Shown here one piece after another: positions 34,374-45,000 of a stretch of 64,000 nucleotides of DNA. Both the position numbers and the translations under genes were made by a program. This DNA comes from an uncultured Porphyromonadaceae bacterium (GTDB taxonomy: Bacteria; Bacteroidota; Bacteroidia; Bacteroidales; Muribaculaceae): the NCBI GenBank assembly GCA_945873625.1, contig CAMCDS010000007.1:29525-93524 (forward strand), given 5' to 3'. Numbering within the stretch: the first letter of the stretch is position 1; each line of letters starts with the position of its first letter. The notes under the pieces are model-generated. The model did not search any database. It worked only from the letters and a program-made list of their open reading frames with translations, and was not told where the DNA came from.

Positions 34374-34727
34374 TTACTTGGGGAGGAGATTGGTTTCGGA
34401 GTCGGGGAAAATCACCTTCGGCCTGTTTTCCTTCGCCTCTTCTGGGGTCATCAGTCCATACGTCATGATGATGATGATGTCGCCCGGCTGGGCCTTGCGT
34501 GCGGCGGCGCCGTTGAGACATATCACTCCGCTTCCGCGCTTGCCGGATATTGTATATGTGTCGAAGCGCTCGCCGTTGTTGTTGTTGACGATCCAGACGC
34601 GCTGGCCTTCGAGGATGCCGGCGGCGTCGAGCAGATCCTGGTCGACGGTGATGCTTCCTATATAGTTGAGATTCGCCTCCGTGACTTTCACGCGGTGAAT
34701 CTTCGATGTCATCATTTCTATAAGCAT
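34374..34727 (-). CDS. panD: Aspartate 1-decarboxylase proenzyme
   Basis: A 117-residue PanD, which makes beta-alanine from aspartate for pantothenate. The self-cleavage site is YIGS with Gly24-Ser25; Ser25 becomes the pyruvoyl cofactor after cleavage. [18 protein letters not shown] and [11 protein letters not shown] are typical. An internal ATG (MTSKIHRV) is the start used by most family members and would be as plausible. It lies 9 bases after panC on the minus strand, and MITE copy B begins 12 bases beyond its stop. No PanZ-like activator is seen. Confidence 0.96.
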   Translation of the reverse strand: MLIEMMTSKIHRVKVTEANLNYIGSITVDQDLLDAAGILEGQRVWIVNNNNGERFDTYTISGKRGSGVICLNGAAARKAQPGDIIIIMTYGLMTPEEAKENRPKVIFPDSETNLLPK

Positions 34728-34736
34728 GGCTTCGGA

Positions 34737-35606
34737 TTAAATCTTTTCTGGCTTGCGGTAAGTGATGTTGTCGATGAGGCGCACCTTGCCGCAATAGACA
34801 GTGATGCAGCCGACGATATAGTCGGAGTCGGCCCAGTCGGCCACGGGCTGCAGCGTGCGTCCGTCGACAATCTCGAAGTATTCGACCTGCATGAACGGCT
34901 GCGCGTCGAGGCGCTCCACCACGGTGTCGTGGGTAGCCTGCACGGAGTGGCTCTGCGAGTAGTTGACGCTATATGCGAGGGCTCGGTGGATTTCGGGAGC
35001 CACCGCGCGCTGCCCGGGAGTGAGCAGGGCGTTGCGGCTCGAGAGGGCGAGGCCGTCGGCGCCGCGCCTGATGGGGCAGCTCACGATTTCGATGTCGATA
35101 CCCTCGGTCTGCGCCATGCGCCTTATCACGGCTATCTGCTGGAAGTCTTTTTCGCCGAAATAGCCGCGGTCGGGCTCAACGAGGCGGAAGAGCTTGCTGA
35201 CGATGCGCGCCACGCCCTGGAAGTGTCCAGGGCGGAATTTCCCTTCCATCACTTCGGCCACCTGTCCCAGATCGAACACGTGGGTGTCGGGGGCGTCGGT
35301 GCCTTCGGGATAAACCTCCTCTACCGTGGGGACGAAAGCCGCCGAGGCACCGGCCTCTTCGAGCAGACGCAGGTCGGCCTCCTCGCATCGCGGATAGGTG
35401 GCGAGGTCGGTCGGATTATTGAATTGCGTAGGATTCACAAATACACTGGCCACCACGGCGTCGCCATTGCGACGGGCAGCCTCAATCAGAGAAAGATGCC
35501 CCTCATGGAGCGCACCCATAGTCGGGACAAGGCCGATGGTGCGGCCCTCGCCCCGAAGCTCCGCCACATATTCGCGAAGCTCACTGACTGTACGTAAAAC
35601 TTTCAT
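34737..35606 (-). CDS. panC: Pantothenate synthetase
   Basis: A 289-residue PanC, which condenses pantoate and beta-alanine with ATP. I take the ATG at 35606 (MKVLRTVSEL), because upstream codons lie in leader sequence. The HIGH-like nucleotide motif is PTMGALHEGH (28-37), FVNPTQF is near 56-62, GEKDFQQ is at 151-157 and the KMSKS-equivalent LSSRN at 188-192. With panD just downstream the two final steps of pantothenate synthesis are cotranscribed. A -7 box (TAATTTTG on the minus strand at 35729-35736) gives a leader of about 120 bases. Confidence 0.96.
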   Translation of the reverse strand: MKVLRTVSELREYVAELRGEGRTIGLVPTMGALHEGHLSLIEAARRNGDAVVASVFVNPTQFNNPTDLATYPRCEEADLRLLEEAGASAAFVPTVEEVYPEGTDAPDTHVFDLGQVAEVMEGKFRPGHFQGVARIVSKLFRLVEPDRGYFGEKDFQQIAVIRRMAQTEGIDIEIVSCPIRRGADGLALSSRNALLTPGQRAVAPEIHRALAYSVNYSQSHSVQATHDTVVERLDAQPFMQVEYFEIVDGRTLQPVADWADSDYIVGCITVYCGKVRLIDNITYRKPEKI

Positions 35607-35728
35607 TTTTAAGTTTCTTTGGGTCAGCCCCTTGAAGGGCCGGCACATACTTTTTCGATACTGTCGGCCGCCTGCCGCGGCCACACACTCATGCGGCCCC
35701 GACTTGCGCCCGGACTGGTTTTAGAGTG

Positions 35729-35736
35729 CAAAATTA
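35729..35736 (-). promoter_or_regulatory. -7 box of panCD
   Basis: TAATTTTG on the minus strand matches TAnnTTTG; no clear -33 TTTG lies at the right distance. The remainder of 35607-36094 is divergent leader sequence without a gene. Confidence 0.5.
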
Positions 35737-35916
35737 ATCAAAACTGATTAATTATATGGTCTTCGCGCTAAAAAAATGAATCTGCCTCTCCTCTTTTGCA
35801 TCGGAGAGGGTTGGCGGAAGGGGCTGAAGATGGTTTGCCGCGGCCCTCGCAGAGCTTTGCGGGGCGGCATGAGGAATGTGAAAATTGCGTAAAAAATACG
35901 TTTTCGCTCCTATATA

Positions 35917-35948
35917 TTTCACGATGAGGGATTTTTTTTGTAATTTTG
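35917..35948 (+). promoter_or_regulatory. Promoter of the glycogen-synthase-like gene
   Basis: TAATTTTG (35941-35948) with TTTC at 35917-35920, 20 bases upstream. The predicted leader is about 140 bases. Confidence 0.6.
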
Positions 35949-36094
35949 CAGAAATTATCCCGCAAGGCCGGTTCTGTAACCTCCGGCTCCATCCCATCGG
36001 CAAGCACTCCGGCAGCGACTCCGCGATGCTCCGGCCCGAGCCTTGTCAGCGCTTTGCCGACAATGCGGGAAGCACCTAACCGACCGGTAAGATT

Positions 36095-36910
36095 ATGCCA
36101 GACAACAAAAGAATACTCTTTGTGAGTCAGGAGATAGCGCCCTATCTTTCGAAAAGCGAAATCTCCAACCTCGGCCGCGAGCTTCCTCAGGCCATGCAGG
36201 AAGCCGGCTATGAGCCGAGGATATTCATGCCCAAGTACGGCACCGTCAACGAGCGCCGCAACCAGCTCCACGAGGTGATACGCCTGAGCGGCATGAACAT
36301 CCCCATCGCCGACGCCGACCATCCCCTGATCCTTAAAGTGGCTTCGATGCAGCCTTCGCGCATTCAGGTCTATTTCATCGACAACGACGACTATTTCCAG
36401 AAGAGCGACACCGATGCCGACGCCGTAGGCAGCAACCGCGACGACAACGACGAGCGTGCCATCTTCTTCGCCCGGGGAACGATGGAGACCGTCAAGAAGC
36501 TCCGCTGGGAGCCCCGCATAGTGCATTGCACCGGCTGGATGACAGCCCTCTCCCCCATGTATCTGCGACAGATGTATGCCGACGACCCTTCGTTTGACGG
36601 CGCGAGGATAGTATATTCCGTAGTGCCCGGCGAAATCACCGGCAACATCGACCCCAAGATTTTCGAGAAGCTGCTGGCCGACGGAGCCAGCGAGGAAGAC
36701 CTCAAGGCTTTTGCCAACGCACCGCTCGACACAGCCCTCTTCCATAAGCTCGCGATCCGCTACGCCGACGGAGTGATATTCCGCGTCGACGAACCCGACC
36801 CGGAGCTGCTCGAGTTTGCCCGCAGCCGCAACCTCCCCATCCTCATGAAAGACGACGTGGAGGGGAAGCCCGAAGCCTACGACGCCTTCTATAAGCAGGT
36901 GATGGGCTGA
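36095..36910 (+). CDS. Short glycogen/starch-synthase-like protein
   Basis: A 271-residue protein matching only the N-terminal Rossmann half of GT5 glycogen synthases (ILFVSQEIAPYLSKSEISNL, VHCTGWMTALSPMYLRQMY). Full enzymes have about 480 residues and two Rossmann halves. The ADP-glucose motif KTGGL is replaced by KSEIS here (Lys20 onward), and the C-terminal catalytic half is missing, so glycosyl transfer is doubtful. The arrangement panC / short GT5 / DUF4270 recurs in Bacteroidales as I recall, which argues for a conserved non-enzymatic or regulatory role rather than decay. The downstream DUF4270 gene starts 42 bases later. Confidence 0.8.
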   Translation: MPDNKRILFVSQEIAPYLSKSEISNLGRELPQAMQEAGYEPRIFMPKYGTVNERRNQLHEVIRLSGMNIPIADADHPLILKVASMQPSRIQVYFIDNDDYFQKSDTDADAVGSNRDDNDERAIFFARGTMETVKKLRWEPRIVHCTGWMTALSPMYLRQMYADDPSFDGARIVYSVVPGEITGNIDPKIFEKLLADGASEEDLKAFANAPLDTALFHKLAIRYADGVIFRVDEPDPELLEFARSRNLPILMKDDVEGKPEAYDAFYKQVMG

Positions 36911-36952
36911 CTGCCGGTCTCCGACGCATAAATCCACTATCTCTATCAAGGA

Positions 36953-38371
36953 ATGAAACTTACCTTTTTACGCCATATTCCGGTAGCCGCCGCCGTCATG
37001 GCTGTGGCTTTACCTTTCACATCATGCCAGGACGACGTGAGCCAGATCGGCAACTCGATAGCGCGCGGCGAAGTCCTGATCTCGATCGACTCCGTGGGCT
37101 TCAAGCTCAAAGGCCATTCGGTGGCCACCCCGGTAATCGATTCGAGGAGCACATCCTTCATGCTGGGAAGCATCTCGATTCCTGAATACGGCGACCTCCA
37201 CTGCGACTTCGTGAGCAGGCTGCTCAGTTCGTCTGTGCTCATGATTCCCGACTCGATTCCGGCCGACAGCATCACGGCGCTCAGAATGGCGCTGACCGTG
37301 CCCATGAACGGAATCACCGGCGACTCGCTCGCTCCCCAGCAGATGAAGGTGTATGAGCTCACAAAACAGCTCCCCGACAGCATCGACAACCTCTTCAATC
37401 CCGAGGGCTACTACTCGCAGCAGTCGCTGCTGGGCACGAAGAGCTACACGGCCTCGGTAAAGGCGCTCTCCGACTCGGTCTATAACAACGTTACCAAACT
37501 CACCATTGACGTCGACTTTCCGCTCGACCTCGGCATCAAGGTGTTCAAGGAATACCGCGAGCGTCCCGAGACCTTCGCCTGGCCTCAGTCATTCGCCAAG
37601 TTCTTCCCCGGCATCTATGTCGACAACTCGTTCGGACGGGGATGCATAATCGGCATAGACAACATCGACGTCAACCTCCACTACAAATACCTCGGACGCG
37701 AACGCCGCCGCGACCCGGTAGACAGCGTCTACAAGTATTTCCCGAAAACCATCCACGAGTCTACCCGCGTCTTCACCTCGGCTCCGGAGGTGCTCAGCAG
37801 CAACAACATCCGTCTGAAACCCGCCCCCTCGGTGGTGGCGGCCGTAGAGAGCGGCAGCGTGATGGTGCAGTCGCCTGCCGGCTACAACGCCTCTATCACC
37901 TTCCCGGCCGACGAGATTATCGCCGCCTACCGCAGCCAGGCCACCAACCTCTCGGTAATCAACAGCCTGACCCTCAGGATTCCGGTGGAGATTCCCGACA
38001 ACGACTTCAATATCGGCGCATCGCCCTATCTGCTTCTGATCAAGAGCGACCAACTCGAAGAGTTTTTCGCCCAGAACAAGGTGCCCGACGGTAAGTCGGC
38101 GTTCTACGCCTCCTATTCCGAGACCAACCGGAGCTATACGTTCAGCTCGCTCCGCTCCTATATCATCGACCTGATGGAAAGCGGCGAGCCGGTGGAGGCC
38201 GCCGACATGACGTTCACCCTCGTGCCGGTGCAGATCACCACCGAGCTGACCAGCAGCAACCAGACGGTTACCACCTCGTGCGTGCCCTATCTGGAACGCC
38301 CCACTCTCTTCCGTCTCCTCACCGACGAAGCTGAAATCAAGTTTACTTTCACAAGTGAAATAATCGACTGA
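36953..38371 (+). CDS. DUF4270 lipoprotein
   Basis: A 472-residue predicted lipoprotein of family DUF4270. The signal peptide ends in the lipobox FTSC with Cys25 as the lipidated residue; the following Gln-Asp-Asp is compatible with outer-membrane or surface export. The mature part is beta-rich, with regular [13 protein letters not shown] and [19 protein letters not shown] strands. Family members are restricted to Bacteroidetes and have no established function. It follows the short glycogen-synthase-like gene and is followed 13 bases later by folD, so a three-gene transcript is likely. Confidence 0.87.
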   Translation: MKLTFLRHIPVAAAVMAVALPFTSCQDDVSQIGNSIARGEVLISIDSVGFKLKGHSVATPVIDSRSTSFMLGSISIPEYGDLHCDFVSRLLSSSVLMIPDSIPADSITALRMALTVPMNGITGDSLAPQQMKVYELTKQLPDSIDNLFNPEGYYSQQSLLGTKSYTASVKALSDSVYNNVTKLTIDVDFPLDLGIKVFKEYRERPETFAWPQSFAKFFPGIYVDNSFGRGCIIGIDNIDVNLHYKYLGRERRRDPVDSVYKYFPKTIHESTRVFTSAPEVLSSNNIRLKPAPSVVAAVESGSVMVQSPAGYNASITFPADEIIAAYRSQATNLSVINSLTLRIPVEIPDNDFNIGASPYLLLIKSDQLEEFFAQNKVPDGKSAFYASYSETNRSYTFSSLRSYIIDLMESGEPVEAADMTFTLVPVQITTELTSSNQTVTTSCVPYLERPTLFRLLTDEAEIKFTFTSEIID

Positions 38372-38384
38372 CCCTCAAACAGAC

Positions 38385-39260
38385 ATGAAGATAATTGACG
38401 GAAAACAGACCGCGGCGCAGATCAAAGCCGAGATTGCGGAAGAAGTGAGCCGCATGGTGGCCGACGGACAGCGCCCGCCCCACCTCGTCGCCATCCTCGT
38501 AGGCCACGACGGAGGCAGCGAATCGTATGTAGCCAACAAGGTGAAGGCCTGCGAGGTCTGCGGGTTCAGAAGCTCGCTGCTCCGCTACGACGACACCATC
38601 ACGGAGGAAGAACTCCTCTCTGAAATCGACCGTCTGAACCGCGATCCGGAAGTGGACGGATTCATCGTGCAGCTTCCTCTCCCCAAACATATCGACGAAC
38701 AGAAGGTAACCGAGGCCATCGACTTCCGCAAGGACGTCGACGGATTCCACCCCATCAACGTGGGGCGTCTCTCTATCGGCCTTCCCGGATTCCGCAGCGC
38801 CACCCCGGCCGGAATAATCGAGCTTCTCGACCGCTACGGCATCGAGACCAAGGGTAAACACGCCGTGGTGCTCGGACGCAGCAATATTGTCGGCAAGCCC
38901 ATCGCCTCCCTGCTCATGCAGAAGGCACAGCCCGGCGACTGCACCGTAACCGTATGCCATTCGTCGACCCGCAACATCAAGGAGATATGCCGTGAGGCCG
39001 ACATCATCGTCGCAGCCCTCGGACGCCCCGGATTCGTAACCGCCGACATGGTTAAGCCCGGTGCCACCGTGATTGACGTAGGTACCACCCGCGTGCCCGA
39101 CGCATCGCGCAAGAGCGGATTCCGCCTCTGCGGCGACGTAGACTTCGACAACGTAGCTCCCCTCTGCGAATGGATCACCCCCGTGCCCGGCGGCGTCGGA
39201 CCGATGACCATCTGCTCGCTGATGAAGAACACTCTCCTCGCCCGAAAAGGAATCTTCTGA
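38385..39260 (+). CDS. folD: Bifunctional methylene-THF dehydrogenase/cyclohydrolase
   Basis: A 291-residue FolD, which interconverts 5,10-methylene- and 10-formyl-tetrahydrofolate with NADP. Catalytic YVANK places Tyr48 and Lys52; [10 protein letters not shown] is at 91-100, KDVDGFHP at 116-123, the dinucleotide motif GRSNIVGKP near 166 and PGGVGPMT at 268-275. All are intact and the length is normal. It supplies one-carbon units for purine and formyl-Met synthesis. The gene follows DUF4270 by 13 bases and ends before a strong terminator at 39300-39330. Confidence 0.97.
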   Translation: MKIIDGKQTAAQIKAEIAEEVSRMVADGQRPPHLVAILVGHDGGSESYVANKVKACEVCGFRSSLLRYDDTITEEELLSEIDRLNRDPEVDGFIVQLPLPKHIDEQKVTEAIDFRKDVDGFHPINVGRLSIGLPGFRSATPAGIIELLDRYGIETKGKHAVVLGRSNIVGKPIASLLMQKAQPGDCTVTVCHSSTRNIKEICREADIIVAALGRPGFVTADMVKPGATVIDVGTTRVPDASRKSGFRLCGDVDFDNVAPLCEWITPVPGGVGPMTICSLMKNTLLARKGIF

Positions 39261-39299
39261 TCGTCAGGGGCCCACGCAGTTTCTGAAACAAACGTATCT

Positions 39300-39330
39300 C
39301 CGCAGGGCCGGCAAAGCCCTGCGGTTTTTT
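39300..39330 (+). terminator. Intrinsic terminator after folD
   Basis: Stem CCGCAGGGC / GCCCTGCGG (9 bp, 7-base loop) followed by six T. Confidence 0.92.
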
Positions 39331-39461
39331 CTTTCAGCCGGCATCCCGGCGCCCGCCCTCTCCCGGCCCGTAGAGGCGATTCGACTTTCATACTGAAGGG
39401 ATGCATCAGCCCCGCGGGTTGAATCATGATTTTTATATAAACTAACCTTTACGAGTTGCTT

Positions 39462-40553
39462 ATGACTCTATTATTCAGTCTCCTCGCTTTCCTCACAGGC
39501 ATCGCCTCAGTCGGCGAGCCGGTAGGCGTCAACCTCCTCTTCGCCGGCGACGCCATGCAGCATCAGGCCCAGCTCGACCAGGCCAAGGCCGTCGGCACCG
39601 GCGGCGCCTACAGCTACGACGACTGCTTCTCGCTCATAGCCCCGGCCATCACAGAGGCCGACTATGCCGTGGTGAACCTCGAAGTGCCCCTCGGCGGCCC
39701 GCCGAACTACAGCGGCTACCCCTGCTTCTCGGCTCCCGACAGCTACGCGCAGGCCCTCAAAGACGCCGGATTCGACATGATGCTGACCGCCAACAACCAT
39801 TGCCTCGACCGGGGCGACCGGGGCGCGCGGCGCACGCTCACCGCACTCGACTCGCTCGGAATAGACCATATCGGCACCTACCGCGACCGGGCGCAGCGCG
39901 ACTCGCTCGTGCCTTTCGTCAGAAACATCCGCGGAATCAACTTCGGTTTCCTCAACTATACCTACGGCACCAACGGCATCGAGCCGCGCGACGGAATGGA
40001 GGTGGCGCTCATCGACCGCGACAGGATAGCCTCCGAAATAAAGTCGACTCGCGAGGCCGGAGCCGAGATACTCGTGGTGGCCGTCCACTGGGGCATAGAG
40101 TATGTGCTCCTCGAAAACGCCATGCAGCGTTCGCTCGCCGAGTTTCTGGTGGACAACGGCGTCGACATGATCATCGGCTCGCATCCGCACGTAATCCAGC
40201 CTATGAAGATAGTGAGAAACGACGCGGAAGACAAAGACGTGCTCATCGTCTATTCACTCGGCAACTTCATCTCCAACATGAAGACCGTCGACACCCGCGG
40301 CGGTGCGCTCGTGCGTGCCCGTGTGGAGCGCGACACCACCGGACGCGCCCGCTTCGTGCGCGCAAACTACGATACCTTCTTCTCGGCCAAGCCCTCCGGA
40401 CCGGGCACCAACTTCCGCGTGATTCCCTCGTGGATGCCCGAGCAGATACCCTCCGACCAATACCACCACTGGCAGATGTTCGACCGCAGCGCGCAGGCCA
40501 TCTTCGAACGCCACAACGTCAACGTGCCGCGAGGCCACAACCGTCTGTTATGA
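39462..40553 (+). CDS. CapA-family metallophosphatase-like protein
   Basis: A 363-residue protein of the CapA/PgsA family (calcineurin-like fold). I start at the ATG at 39462; the TTG two codons earlier is less likely. Residues 1-18 are a signal or anchor peptide. Metal-site motifs are FAGDAM, NLEVPL, TANNHCLDRGDRG, VVAVHWGIEY and IIGSHPHVIQ. Family members help make or export poly-gamma-glutamate capsules or act on unknown phosphoesters; no other capsule genes are near. The stop overlaps the next ATG by four bases (40550-40553). Confidence 0.88.
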   Translation: MTLLFSLLAFLTGIASVGEPVGVNLLFAGDAMQHQAQLDQAKAVGTGGAYSYDDCFSLIAPAITEADYAVVNLEVPLGGPPNYSGYPCFSAPDSYAQALKDAGFDMMLTANNHCLDRGDRGARRTLTALDSLGIDHIGTYRDRAQRDSLVPFVRNIRGINFGFLNYTYGTNGIEPRDGMEVALIDRDRIASEIKSTREAGAEILVVAVHWGIEYVLLENAMQRSLAEFLVDNGVDMIIGSHPHVIQPMKIVRNDAEDKDVLIVYSLGNFISNMKTVDTRGGALVRARVERDTTGRARFVRANYDTFFSAKPSGPGTNFRVIPSWMPEQIPSDQYHHWQMFDRSAQAIFERHNVNVPRGHNRLL

Positions 40554-41230
40554 CCGGATTCGCCTTTCCGCTCTCACCCTCCGCCGCCTGGGGCTTCATG
40601 ATTCCCGAATCGGCGGAGGAGACCCTGCAGCCCGGCCGCGGGTCGGGGATACTGCTTCCCGTGCAGACTCATTCGTCGAATGTGGCGGTGGCGACAGCAG
40701 ATACCCTCCTGCTCGATGACACCGACGCGGTGGTAACCTCCGTCAGGGGACTCAGGATCGGAGTCCGCACGGCCGACTGCGTGCCGGTGGTGGTCTACGC
40801 CCCTGATACGGGAGCCGTGGCCGCCGTCCACGCCGGATGGAAAGGCACTCTGGCCGGCATAGCCGGAAAGGCTGTCGACACGCTCATTTCGATGGGAGCG
40901 GACCCGCGCATGATGACGGCGAGGATAGGACCCTGCATCTGCGGAGACTGCTATGAGGTGGACGAGGCTCTTGCCTCCCGGTTTGCCGAGGCAGGGTTCG
41001 GGACGTGCGGCGTCCGCCCCGCAGCAGAATCGTCAAAGCCTCATCTCGACCTCCCGGCCGCCAACAGACTGACGCTTGCAGGCAAAGGCGTGGCCGACAT
41101 CGCATGGTGCGGACTCTGCACCATGCACTCCGAACCGGCCGACGCCTCAGGCAGGCATTTCCGTCTCCCTTCTTGGCGCCGCGTCAACGGCGAGAGCAAA
41201 CGCATTGTAACATGGATTGAACTCAAATAG
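40550..41230 (+). CDS. PgeF/YfiH-family laccase-domain protein
   Basis: A 226-residue protein of the multi-copper-polyphenol-oxidase-like (DUF152) family, now known to include purine nucleoside phosphorylases/deaminases (YlmD, FAMIN) and the peptidoglycan editing factor PgeF. The zinc ligands are His41 (QTHSSN), Cys77 (TADCVP) and His94 (HAGWKG); GPCICGDCYEVD and CGLCTMHS follow. I place the start at 40550 in an ATGA overlap with the CapA-like gene. In E. coli PgeF corrects peptidoglycan stems with L-Ser. Which activity holds here is open. Confidence 0.9.
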   Translation: MTGFAFPLSPSAAWGFMIPESAEETLQPGRGSGILLPVQTHSSNVAVATADTLLLDDTDAVVTSVRGLRIGVRTADCVPVVVYAPDTGAVAAVHAGWKGTLAGIAGKAVDTLISMGADPRMMTARIGPCICGDCYEVDEALASRFAEAGFGTCGVRPAAESSKPHLDLPAANRLTLAGKGVADIAWCGLCTMHSEPADASGRHFRLPSWRRVNGESKRIVTWIELK

Positions 41231-41237
41231 CATAACT

Positions 41238-42056
41238 ATGAAGACCATAGCCCTGCTTGCCGCCCTGCTGCTGCCGGCCTTCGCGTCGGCCCAGTCGTTT
41301 ACCAAGACCTACATCGAGCGTGTCGACTCGGCGGAGCAATACATCAAGGCCGAGCGCTGGGCCGACGCCGAGCGCAACCTGAAAAGCGCGCTCCGCCTCG
41401 AACCCGCCAACCCCGGCAACGCACTCCTCCTCTCCAACCTCGGATACGCGCAGATGATGCTCTCGCGTCCCGAAGAGGCCATCGAGAGCTATTCGGTGAG
41501 CCTCGCCATAGCCCCGAAGTCGGTGGTGGTGCTCACCAACCGCGGAATGGCCTACCGCCAGAGCGGACGTCCCGAAGAGGCGATAGCCGACTTCGATGCC
41601 GCCTTAGCGGTCGACTCAGCCTACATGCCGGCCCTCAAATGGCGCGGCATGACCTTCCTCGACATGAAGGAGACCAAGCCTGCGCGGCGCGACCTCGAAG
41701 CCTACTCATCAGCCTTTCCCGACGATGCCGACGTGCTCGAAGGCCTCGGGCAATGCGCCCTTCTCGACTCCGACCTGCGCAAGGGGATGGAGTATCTGAC
41801 CCGGGCGCTGGAGAAGGAGCCGACGGCATCAAGATATGTGGTGCTGGCGTCGCTTCAGCTCGACTCCTCGTCGCTCCCCGAGGCGGCCGAGACTCTGCGC
41901 AAGGGAATCGACGCCTTCCCCCGCGAGCCTTTCCTCTACCTGCTGCGCGCGCGGCTGCATCAGCTCAACTACCGGCCCGACGACGCCGACATCGACCGTA
42001 AGACGGCCATCGACCTTGGCGTCGACCCCACGGTGGCCGACAGCATTCTCCGATAA
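41238..42056 (+). CDS. Exported TPR protein
   Basis: A 272-residue protein with a signal peptide (1-19, MKTIALLAALLLPAFASAQ). The start at 41238 is chosen because the earlier TTG lies within the preceding gene. The body is made of five to six TPR units (LGYAQMMLSRPEEAIESYSV, RGMAYRQSGRPEEAIADFDA, LKWRGMTFLDMKETKPARRD). It is probably a periplasmic scaffold. It follows the PgeF-like gene by 7 bases and precedes the AddB-like gene by 20, so it is likely in the same transcript. Its binding partner is unknown. Confidence 0.87.
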   Translation: MKTIALLAALLLPAFASAQSFTKTYIERVDSAEQYIKAERWADAERNLKSALRLEPANPGNALLLSNLGYAQMMLSRPEEAIESYSVSLAIAPKSVVVLTNRGMAYRQSGRPEEAIADFDAALAVDSAYMPALKWRGMTFLDMKETKPARRDLEAYSSAFPDDADVLEGLGQCALLDSDLRKGMEYLTRALEKEPTASRYVVLASLQLDSSSLPEAAETLRKGIDAFPREPFLYLLRARLHQLNYRPDDADIDRKTAIDLGVDPTVADSILR

Positions 42057-42076
42057 CATCCCCTCCAACCACGGCA

Positions 42077-45000
42077 ATGAAACCATTTCTGAAATCCATA
42101 GCCGAAGCCTACACGCGGAGATACGCCGACCTCTCGCGGTTCAGGTTCGTATTCCCGAGCAAGCGAAGCGGCACCTTCTTCCGCAAGTATCTCGCCGAGG
42201 CGTGTCCGGGGCGCGTGATGATAGCCCCCGACATCACCACCGTGGCCGACCTCGCCTTCGAGCTGTCGGGCCGTCTGGCCGACAACCGCGTCGACCTCCT
42301 CTTCACCCTCTACGACGCCTACCGCGACCTGCTCCGCTCCAATTCTACCGAAGAGAAAGACATACCGGCCTTCGATGCCTTCCGTTCGTGGGGCGAGGTG
42401 GTGCTCTCCGACTTCAACGATGTCGACATGTTCTGCGTCGACGCCGAGGAGCTATTCAGCAACGTCAGAGACTTCCGCGAGATAGCCACCGACTATCTCA
42501 CCGACGAGCAGCGCGACGTGATGAACGAATATTTCGGCGAGCCGGCCTACCGCGAGCACTTCGACCGCTTCTGGAAATCATACGACTATAAGTCGGACCT
42601 GCCCGGAGCCACCCACTCGGGCGTGCGCGACAGGTTCATGCTGCTCTGGCAGACGCTCGGCGAGCTCTACGGCGCCATGCGCACGCGCCTCGACGCGACC
42701 GGCATGGCCTATCCGGGACTCGCCTACCGCCTCGCGCTCAAAAGGCTGACCGAAGAGGGAGCCGACGCGCTCGGATGCGACAGGATAGTATTCATCGGAT
42801 TCAACGCCCTCAGCAAAATCGAATGGCTCATCTTCAGCGAGATGTCGAAGCTCGACTCTCCCGGCATACCCGGCGAGAAGATGGCCGACTTCTTCTGGGA
42901 CGACTCCTCGCCCGTGCTCCATGAGAAAAACTGCTCGGCCGCAAAGTTCATACTCAAAGACTCGAAGCAGTTTCCCCCTCCGGCATGGGCCGACATGTCG
43001 GAGTCGGACGCCTCGGGCCATTTCCCCGACATAAAGATAATCACCTCCCCCTCCAACTCGTATCAGACCAAGATTGCCGGCGCCGAGCTGGCACGTCTGC
43101 GCCGCGAGGGCGAGGAGGATTTCGCCGACGCGCGCGTAGCCGTGGTGCTCCCCGACGAGAACCTGCTGCTCCCGATGCTATACTCACTGCCGGAAAACGT
43201 AGACCAGGTCAACCTCACGATGGGCTTCTCGATACGCCTTACGTCGGCGGCCACCTACGTGCAGCTGCTGCGGCGTCTGCAAATCCACAAGCGCGTAGGC
43301 TCCGACGGCGTGCTCTATCAGTCGTCGGACGTGGTGAAGCTCTTTTCCCATCCCTATCTGATGGCTATATGCGGATCCGACGCCATTATGCGTCTGAAAG
43401 GGATGATAGCCAGGGCGCGCAAGTTTATGGTGGCCCGGCAGGATGTATGCCGGCTGTGCAAGGGAGCCGAGGCTTTGATGAATCCCCTCATGCCCGAGGC
43501 AGGAGCCGAAGGTGCGCGCGCATATCTCGAAGAGGCACTTTCTACGGCTGCCGAGGCTCTGCGCCGGGGAAAGAACGCCGACAGGCGACTCAACGCCCGA
43601 CTCGACATAGACTATATCGAGGTCTATGCCGACGCGCTGAGGCGTCTCTCCACAGCCATACGCAGCCACGGCATCGATATGACGCCAAACTCTTTCTTCT
43701 CCCTTACCGACCGCCTCATCGGCGGCGAAACGGTAACCTTCGAGGGTGAGCCGCTGACCGGACTGCAGGTGATGGGACTGCTCGAGACGCGATGTCTCGA
43801 CTTCGACTATGTGGTGATTCCATCCATGAACGAACGCATCTTCCCCCGCCGTATGCGTGCCCGCTCGTTCATCCCCCTCAACCTGCGCATCGCCTACGGA
43901 ATGCCCGCCGCCGGCTACGACGAGAGCGTCTTCTCCTACTATTTCTATCGGCTCATCTCCCGCACGCGCGGCGCGAGTCTCATCTACGACTCCCGCACCT
44001 CCGGACTCTCATCAGGCGACCCCTCGCGCTATCTGCTTCAGCTCAAGCACCTCTATGCAAAGGGAAAAATCTCTTTCGAGGAATACCGCTTCGGCATGGG
44101 GCGCGTGGAGGAGACGGAGATAGTGTTCGACAAGAGCCGGGCCACACAGGAGACGCTGAAACAGTTTGTCGGCCCCGACGCCACCAAGGCGCTATCGGCA
44201 TCCTCGCTGATGAAATACATGACCTGTCCCAAACAGTTCTATTTCGAGAAGATACTCGGTCTCAAGCCTCGCGAGGAGCTGACCGAAGGGCTCGACCCGA
44301 TAGCGATGGGCAACATCGTCCACAAGACGCTGCTCGAGATATACCTTCCGGAAGAGCTGCGCAACAACTACCTCAAAGACGGCGTGCTCATCGACAGGCC
44401 CAGGCTTGAACGCATACTCGCCGACAAGCCGGCCCTGCGCTCGATAATCGGTCGCAACATACTCGAAGAGAAATACCCCGGCAAGGAGGTGCTCACCCTC
44501 TCGCCCGACCTTGAGATGATGGCCGACGTTATCCTGAGGCAGGTGGCGGGGATAGTGCGCACCGACCTCGCCCAGGCTCCTTTCTACCTGCACGGACTCG
44601 AATTCTCCGACACCACATTCCTCACCCTCGACGACGGACGGCAGGTGAAGTTCACCTACACGATCGACCGCCTCGACCGTCCGGCATCCGACCCGGAGGC
44701 GAATTTCCGTATAGTGGACTATAAGACGGGAAGCCTCCACGCATCTCCCGAGACGGTGGAGGAGGCCGCGTCGGCCTCATATAGGGGGAAACACCTCTTT
44801 CAGCTTCAGCTCTACGCCAACCTGCTCAACACAGTGCAGGGATGTCAGCAGCGGCCGCTGTCGACGGCCATCTACGGCGTCAACAACGCGGTCTTCTTCG
44901 GCGAAGGACCGAAGAAAAAGAATCTGGCCGACTGCGTGGTTACCCCGTCGATAGGCGGCACTCCCCTCGCCGACCACCTCGGCTATATCACCGAAGACCG

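Noticed and set aside
39800..40549. 250-codon N-terminal extension of the PgeF-like frame
   Set aside because: It overlaps the CapA-like gene; family sequence begins at the ATGA junction at 40550.
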